38,404 nt of DNA from Bacteroidota bacterium (GTDB taxonomy: Bacteria > Bacteroidota > Bacteroidia > Flavobacteriales_D > Crocinitomicaceae): assembly GCA_006227105.1 (NCBI GenBank), contig SBFR01000056.1, forward strand, positions 1 to 38,404, read 5' to 3'. The notes beneath the pieces were generated by a model. It did no database searches. It saw only the letters and a list, made by a program, of their open reading frames with translations, and had not been told where the DNA came from. The position numbers and the translations under genes were made by a program. Below are positions 33,983-38,404 of this stretch, in pieces. Every line of letters starts with the position of its first letter. Within the stretch, counting starts at the first letter, position 1.

Positions 33983-34788
33983 CAGATATCACCATCATAA
34001 GTAAAGTGAATTTCAAGACCATCATATGCAACGCTTACTCCCTCTGGAAGCATCGTTGTGATCTCTTCATGTGTTCCAAAGAGGTGCGAAATATGCGTTA
34101 AATAGGCTTGCTGAGGATTGACCTTTTGAATAAAATCCAACGCCTCCTCGAGATTGAAATGCGAAATATGATGTGAGACTCTTAATGAATTAACAATAAG
34201 CGTTTTAACACCTTTTAATTTAACCATTTCTTGATCTGAAATCGTTTTTGCATCTGTGATATAAGCAAAATCACCAATCCTAAAACCTAAAACCGGCATA
34301 CGATAATGCATCACCTCAATCGGTTGCAACCATGGGCCACCTGGTAACTTAAACGGATCATTCCCGATCAGATTGACATTAACTTCAGGTATACCAGGAT
34401 ATTTTTCGTGCGCAAAAACATAACTAAACTCGCGTTTTAGCGCTTCTAAGACCCTTTCTGTGCAAAAGACCTCCATATCTCTTTGCTCCCTATAATTAAA
34501 GGCCCTTACATCATCCATGCCTGCCACATGATCCTTATGCTCATGGGTAAAAACCACTGCCCTTAATGTTTTCACTTTATGCTGTAACATTTGCTGCCTG
34601 AAATCAGGTCCGCTATCGATCACAAAGTTTTCACCGTTTACAGAGATCATAATGGAAGATCTTAACCGATCGTCTTTTGGATTTATAGATGAGCAAACAT
34701 GACAATCACACGCAATTACCGGAATACCCTGAGAAGTACCAGACCCCAGAACTGTAATTTTGATATCATGTGATTTTACTCCTTCCAT
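33982..34788 (-). CDS. PhnP-like MBL-fold metallohydrolase
   Basis: The 268-residue cytoplasmic metallo-beta-lactamase-fold enzyme has HxHxDH at 82-87 (THEHKDH). A Cys motif CDCHVC, with Cys27, Cys29 and Cys32, matches the structural-zinc site typical of PhnP-like phosphodiesterases. PhnP cleaves cyclic ribose phosphodiesters in phosphonate use; other members act on different cyclic or nucleotide phosphodiesters, and no phn genes occur here. ATG 34788 overlaps the end of the DUF423 gene by 13 nt. The Na/Pi transporter follows with 1-nt overlap. The phosphate-linked neighbour makes a phosphodiester substrate plausible. Confidence 0.88.
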   Translation of the reverse strand: MEGVKSHDIKITVLGSGTSQGIPVIACDCHVCSSINPKDDRLRSSIMISVNGENFVIDSGPDFRQQMLQHKVKTLRAVVFTHEHKDHVAGMDDVRAFNYREQRDMEVFCTERVLEALKREFSYVFAHEKYPGIPEVNVNLIGNDPFKLPGGPWLQPIEVMHYRMPVLGFRIGDFAYITDAKTISDQEMVKLKGVKTLIVNSLRVSHHISHFNLEEALDFIQKVNPQQAYLTHISHLFGTHEEITTMLPEGVSVAYDGLEIHFTYDGDI

Positions 34789-35165
34789 TTGATCACTGAA
34801 TACAAGACCAACCCCCAGCTAACAATGATCATCAATCCACCCAGTGGGGTTATAGGCCATAAGAAAGTAAGACCGACTCCAAAAATCTCTTGTAGTGCAA
34901 GTAAATAGATCGAGCCGGAAAAAAGCAATACACCTAATGTCATTAAAAATATGGTAGAATTCTTGACCTGAAATCCTTCGAGTGCCCTAGTCAATCCAAC
35001 TAGCACCAATAAAGCAATTCCATGGATCATTTGATAACGAACGCCTGTTTCGAACGAAATCAACTTTTCCTCAGAGATCACTTCCTTCAGGCTATGCGCA
35101 CCAAAAGCACCTAAAAGCACTCCTGTCAGCATCAAAAGAACACCCGTAATCAAATAGTTCTTCAT
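34776..35165 (-). CDS. DUF423 family small membrane protein
   Basis: The 129-residue inner-membrane protein has four predicted helices (about 5-22, 44-62, 70-90, 102-122). The GVLLGAFGAHSLKE N-terminal block (17-30) and YQMIHGIALL (about 48-57) are diagnostic of DUF423 (YgdD-like), a widespread family with no known function. The frame extends to 35219, but ATG 35165 gives the family start and overlaps the deacetylase stop as ATGA. The gene is in the middle of the wecB-nptA operon. Confidence 0.88.
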   Translation of the reverse strand: MKNYLITGVLLMLTGVLLGAFGAHSLKEVISEEKLISFETGVRYQMIHGIALLVLVGLTRALEGFQVKNSTIFLMTLGVLLFSGSIYLLALQEIFGVGLTFLWPITPLGGLMIIVSWGLVLYSVIKWKE

Positions 35166-36451
35166 GACTTGTTTTTTAAACTTAATGAATGCTCGAGAAC
35201 TTCTTTCCAACCTTCCCACTTTCCATAATTCCCAATGGTTTCGTTGTGCCAGATAAATATAAAATCTCCACCAAATTCATCTATTTCGCTAAACAAATTA
35301 TAGATCTTTTCTTTTGACTCCTCAATGGACAAGTTCAGATATTCATTGAGGGTTCCATCCATATAAGAAAAAGGGTGTACAATTAAGTTGGTAATCGCAT
35401 TTTTATTGAGATCAAACCATCTATGTGGCCGAGCCGTTCCAGCTCTGAAACCAACATTATCTGCATATCCCATTGTATATTCATGCTTGATCCCCATCGT
35501 TTTTAAAACGGGATATGTTTTGGAAATCTTCATTTTCAGAAAATGTTGCCTGGAATTCTCAACTGTTTTATGTAAAATGTTCTCTAATCTTTCTTTTTCA
35601 TTCAGGAGGTAATATTCATAACTATTGGATTTATAGCTTGGGTGAATCCCCACTGTAACCTTTGAAGCCATATTTCGGATCAGTCGCTGATGACGAACGT
35701 CTTTAAAGGAGATGTTTTTGTCGTACTTAGCATAATCCCCCAGCAACCAGAACATTTTAACTTCAAACCCCCTATCGGCAATGGATAAGATATAATCATA
35801 GGTATCATAAGGATCTATCCTGACCCCTTTCAAAACTTGCTCCCGCTCATTCATCCTGATCCTGTTCCCGGAGATCATGTCTCGAGCCGTTGACATCCAT
35901 TTTCTTATTCCATCCTTCCACTGATATGCAAAAGCATTGTCTACATCGAAAGTCGGAATAATTGCCACCTCATGTTTTTTCTTTTTGAAATCATAAAGCC
36001 CACGACTAGTCAGGAATTTCAGAAAAGCCACTGCCCATCGATCACACATGGCTTTCTGAAGCCATCCAAAGCGATGTAATACACTATTCTTCGACTCAAA
36101 TCTTCCATGATCATCCTCTATCGTCGATGTATATTCTTCCATTCTTGACATCACATAAAAAATGCTAGCCAGTGGATCAGCATTTTTATTGAACGACAGA
36201 CAATCTACGCTTTCAAACTGTCCGGAATGAATTCCGTAAACGATAATTTCTTCATCAAAAAGCACACTAGCCGGAATAAGCTGAACTACTTCCTCAAAGT
36301 GACGACTCGAATAATTCAACTTTGGACCCTGAAAATTTCCAAATGAATGCGGATCATTGTTGAGCACATAATCACCCCCCCTCTCTTTAAACACAAAATC
36401 GAGCGTATAAATTAGTCTTTCAGTGATTTGTTCAACAAAAATCTGGATCAT
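35162..36451 (-). CDS. Polysaccharide deacetylase-like protein (DUF7033 type)
   Basis: The 429-residue product has an N-terminal region with DPLASIFYVMSRMEEY (about 92-107), seen in Bacteroidota proteins that couple DUF7033 to a NodB-like fold. The catalytic part follows with FDVDNA (168-173) and a GIHPSY block (268-273), corresponding to the metal and HxxxH-type motifs of polysaccharide deacetylases, and later FIWHNE (about 403-408). These enzymes remove acetyl groups from N-acetylated sugars in polysaccharides. No signal peptide is apparent, which is unusual for an enzyme of exported glycans. It overlaps wecB and the DUF423 gene by 4 nt each. Confidence 0.82.
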   Translation of the reverse strand: MIQIFVEQITERLIYTLDFVFKERGGDYVLNNDPHSFGNFQGPKLNYSSRHFEEVVQLIPASVLFDEEIIVYGIHSGQFESVDCLSFNKNADPLASIFYVMSRMEEYTSTIEDDHGRFESKNSVLHRFGWLQKAMCDRWAVAFLKFLTSRGLYDFKKKKHEVAIIPTFDVDNAFAYQWKDGIRKWMSTARDMISGNRIRMNEREQVLKGVRIDPYDTYDYILSIADRGFEVKMFWLLGDYAKYDKNISFKDVRHQRLIRNMASKVTVGIHPSYKSNSYEYYLLNEKERLENILHKTVENSRQHFLKMKISKTYPVLKTMGIKHEYTMGYADNVGFRAGTARPHRWFDLNKNAITNLIVHPFSYMDGTLNEYLNLSIEESKEKIYNLFSEIDEFGGDFIFIWHNETIGNYGKWEGWKEVLEHSLSLKNKS

Positions 36452-37596
36452 CCCAAGTCACTAATAATTTTCTCACAAATGAACTCTGCAGCTTTGCCGT
36501 CACCGTAAAAATCTGGATATGTAAACTCCTCTTTCGCCATTAATTCTCTGAATGCCAATTGAATTCTATTATAATCAGCATCAGCTAAAACCGCATTTCC
36601 ATTCTCTACGATCTCCACCCATTCCGTCTGCGGCCTTAGAATTACGCAAGGCTTCTTAAAGAAAAAAGCTTCCTTTTGTAGCCCACCACTATCCGTCACA
36701 ATAATGCGCGCATTTTTCTCCAAAGCTATGATATCAATGAATCCAGCCGGAGGGATAATAAGAAAATCCTCATCCTCCCTTAATCGATCCAGTACCTTAG
36801 GATCAAGCATGCTTTCTAAACGCGCATTTGTTCTGGGATGAATTGGCAACACCAGTTTGAGATTGAATACTTCTCTTAACTCCAACAACGCTTTAAAAAT
36901 GGAATTTAGCTTAATTGGGTCGTCCGTATTAGAATCTCTATGAATAGTTACCAGAATGTAATTTTCAGACACCAGATCATTATCCTGCAAAATCTCAGAG
37001 TTTTTATCAGAGATCTCAGAGAAATGCAAACTATTGTCGTACATCACATCTCCACATAAATAAATTCTTGGATGATCGATTGATGCTTTGCCGTCGTAAA
37101 TCACGTCAAATCCCTCTTTAGATAGATTTAGGATACCAGTTTTGGTAGGAGTGAACAACATAGTACTCATATGATCCGAGCTGATCCTGTTGATCTCTTC
37201 AGGCATTGATTTATTGAAACTTCTCAACCCAGCTTCTACGTGTATCACCGGAATATGAATTTTCGCAGCAGCTAAAGCTCCAGCTATCGTTGAATTGGTA
37301 TCTCCGTAGATCAGAACAGCATTCGGATTTTCTTTCAAAAAGATCTCCTCCAATCCTGCGATCATTTTAGCAGTCATTTGACCATGAGAGCCACTACCTA
37401 CCTCCAGATTATAATGTGGTCTCGGTATGGACATTTCATCAAAAAAGACATTGGACATGTTTTCATCATAGTGCTGGCCCGTATGAACTATCACCTCTTG
37501 AAGTTGGTCAGCAAATTTTGATGTAATTGCTCGATTTATGGCAGACGACTTAATGATCTGAGGGCGAGCACCGATAATGGTAACGATTTTTTTCAT
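36448..37596 (-). CDS. wecB: UDP-GlcNAc 2-epimerase family (WecB/WbpI-like)
   Basis: The 382-residue GT-B-fold epimerase acts on UDP-GlcNAc-type sugars in surface polysaccharide precursor synthesis. Motifs are GARPQIIKSSAI (9-20), HTGQHYDENMS (38-48), HVEAGLRSFNKSMPEEINR (119-137), VTIHRDSNTDDP (216-227) and TDSGGLQKEAFFF with TEWVEIVENG near the C terminus. The SFN..MPEEINR, NTDDP and TEWVE blocks resemble the WbpI-type subgroup (UDP-diacetamido-glucuronate epimerase) as much as classical WecB, so the substrate is open. It heads a tightly overlapped operon. A perfect TAAATTTG -7 element lies upstream. Confidence 0.93.
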   Translation of the reverse strand: MKKIVTIIGARPQIIKSSAINRAITSKFADQLQEVIVHTGQHYDENMSNVFFDEMSIPRPHYNLEVGSGSHGQMTAKMIAGLEEIFLKENPNAVLIYGDTNSTIAGALAAAKIHIPVIHVEAGLRSFNKSMPEEINRISSDHMSTMLFTPTKTGILNLSKEGFDVIYDGKASIDHPRIYLCGDVMYDNSLHFSEISDKNSEILQDNDLVSENYILVTIHRDSNTDDPIKLNSIFKALLELREVFNLKLVLPIHPRTNARLESMLDPKVLDRLREDEDFLIIPPAGFIDIIALEKNARIIVTDSGGLQKEAFFFKKPCVILRPQTEWVEIVENGNAVLADADYNRIQLAFRELMAKEEFTYPDFYGDGKAAEFICEKIISDLG

Positions 37597-37612
37597 CCAA
37601 TGAGTTCAGCTT

Positions 37613-37620
37613 CAAATTTA
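37613..37620 (-). promoter_or_regulatory. -7 promoter element of wecB operon
   Basis: TAAATTTG on the minus strand is an exact TAnnTTTG match 16 nt before the wecB ATG. The 136-bp gap up to radC holds no other clear signal. Confidence 0.5.
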
Positions 37621-37732
37621 ACGATTCGACACGAATAATCTAACCTTTTTGTGAATTGATAGCAATGCTTAAAAAGAAAAGATTTTACCGTTGACACATG
37701 TGAAAATACCAGCAACACTTCTTACGATTATT

Positions 37733-38401
37733 TTAAATGATTGCTTCATCTGAAAAGCTATAATACCCTGTATTTGATATTATTAGATGGTCTAGCACCT
37801 CCAAATCTATACATCGTCCAAATTCTTTCAATCTTTTCGTCAACTGAAGATCCGCCGTGCTAGGTTTAAGCTGTCCGCTGGGATGATTATGCACAAGGAT
37901 CAAGGCGTGAGATTTCAGGTCAAGTGCCTTTTTAAATATGATCTTTCCATCTGCAACAGTTCCAGACATCCCTCCTTTAGAAATACACTGCTTACTGATC
38001 ACTGAATTTGCCCTATTCAGAAAGATGACATGAAATTCCTCATGATCCAGATCTCCCAACCAGGCAAAATGCTTAAAAGCATCGTTAGAAGATCGAATAA
38101 ATTCATCCGTCTTTTCTACTTTAAACCGTGAAGCCAATTCTACACTTGCCAGGATTCCTGTTGCTTTTGCATTACCAATTCCCTTTATTTTACACAGGTC
38201 GCTTACCTCAAATCGTTTCAACCCGGAAATTCCACCGGAAACTTTCAATATTTCTCTGCCTAAATCCAAAGCATTCTTTTCTCCTGCTCCTGAACCCAGA
38301 ATTATTGCTAAAAGCTCTGCATCCGAAAGTGATCTTTTTCCATGGTTGATCATTCTTTCTCTTGGCCTCTCATCAGGCATCCAACACTTTATCCCCTCCA
38401 T
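37733..38401 (-). CDS. radC: RadC family (JAB/MPN domain) DNA repair protein
   Basis: The 222-residue RadC-family protein has an N-terminal DERPRERM and SLSDAELLAIILGSG (about 10-38), a helix-hairpin-helix-like segment with KIKGIGNAKA (71-80), and a C-terminal JAMM-type metal site HNHPSG (171-176) with Asp184. RadC was named for DNA repair, but its biochemical role is still unsettled. The stop is at 37733. The start is ATG 38401, next to the window edge (an adjacent GTG at 38404 is possible), so an extension beyond the window cannot be fully excluded. It is probably a single gene reading toward wecB. Confidence 0.92.
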   Translation of the reverse strand: MEGIKCWMPDERPRERMINHGKRSLSDAELLAIILGSGAGEKNALDLGREILKVSGGISGLKRFEVSDLCKIKGIGNAKATGILASVELASRFKVEKTDEFIRSSNDAFKHFAWLGDLDHEEFHVIFLNRANSVISKQCISKGGMSGTVADGKIIFKKALDLKSHALILVHNHPSGQLKPSTADLQLTKRLKEFGRCIDLEVLDHLIISNTGYYSFSDEAII

Positions 38402-38404
38402 CAC

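Noticed and set aside
1-38404. Mobile element, phage, defence system, tRNA or rRNA
   Set aside because: I saw no transposase, integrase, terminal inverted repeats, toxin-antitoxin pair, cloverleaf-like sequence or rRNA stretch; gene content looks like ordinary chromosome.

Overview
The window looks like chromosomal DNA of a Bacteroidota bacterium, most likely a free-living Flavobacteriales member (Crocinitomicaceae/Cryomorphaceae-like; this placement is inference). The signs are: two large secreted proteins with type IX secretion (T9SS) C-terminal sorting domains, SprB-type repeats, AT-rich DNA, starts without Shine-Dalgarno sites, several promoters of the Bacteroidota TAnnTTTG (-7) type, and Bacteroidota-style housekeeping genes (pnp, rpsO, argS, fabI, ftsK, radC). 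I see no tRNA, rRNA, CRISPR array, insertion sequence, phage gene or integrase. Gene density is very high. The longest gene-free stretch is about 150 bp (30272-30421), so no interval above 300 bp needs separate comment.

Layout. 1-2934: alpha/beta hydrolase and a DUF2452 protein on +, converging on a yaaA-membrane protein pair on -. 3011-8835: two tandem + strand T9SS-exported paralogues sharing an N-terminal propeller-like region but carrying different accessory modules (Ig-like versus CARDB-like plus four SprB repeats), each closed by a nearly identical terminator hairpin. 8884-13202: - strand SLC13/DASS transporter, a small helical protein, pnp and rpsO, with clear terminators between units. 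13323-15127: a PagL-like outer-membrane acyl hydrolase followed by a DUF2807 lipoprotein. 15128-17981: arginase and argS one nucleotide apart on -. 18100-24651: an exported protein, ftsK overlapping a small YaaA-like (DUF6884-type) gene, a secreted M14 metallopeptidase and a small membrane protein.

24640-28205: a calcium-dependent PI-PLC-like exported enzyme and a GT-C-like membrane protein (-), divergent from a DPM1-like GT2 glycosyltransferase (+). 28198-30271: two small outer-membrane barrels and fabI (-). 30422-32405: a membrane-anchored lysozyme-fold-like protein overlapping a phosphodiester glycosidase lipoprotein (+). 32402-37596: a five-gene overlapping - strand operon, wecB-like epimerase, polysaccharide deacetylase, DUF423, PhnP-like metallohydrolase and Na/Pi cotransporter. 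37733-38401: radC.

Taken together, the window mixes core housekeeping with cell-envelope and surface biology. I found no established defence or mobile system. The most interesting leads are the YaaA-like gene coupled to ftsK, the tandem T9SS paralogues, the arginase-argS pair, the PI-PLC/GT-C/DPM-like cluster (parts reminiscent of GPI-type glycolipid handling, which is speculative), and the repeated pattern of convergent genes with overlapping 3' ends.
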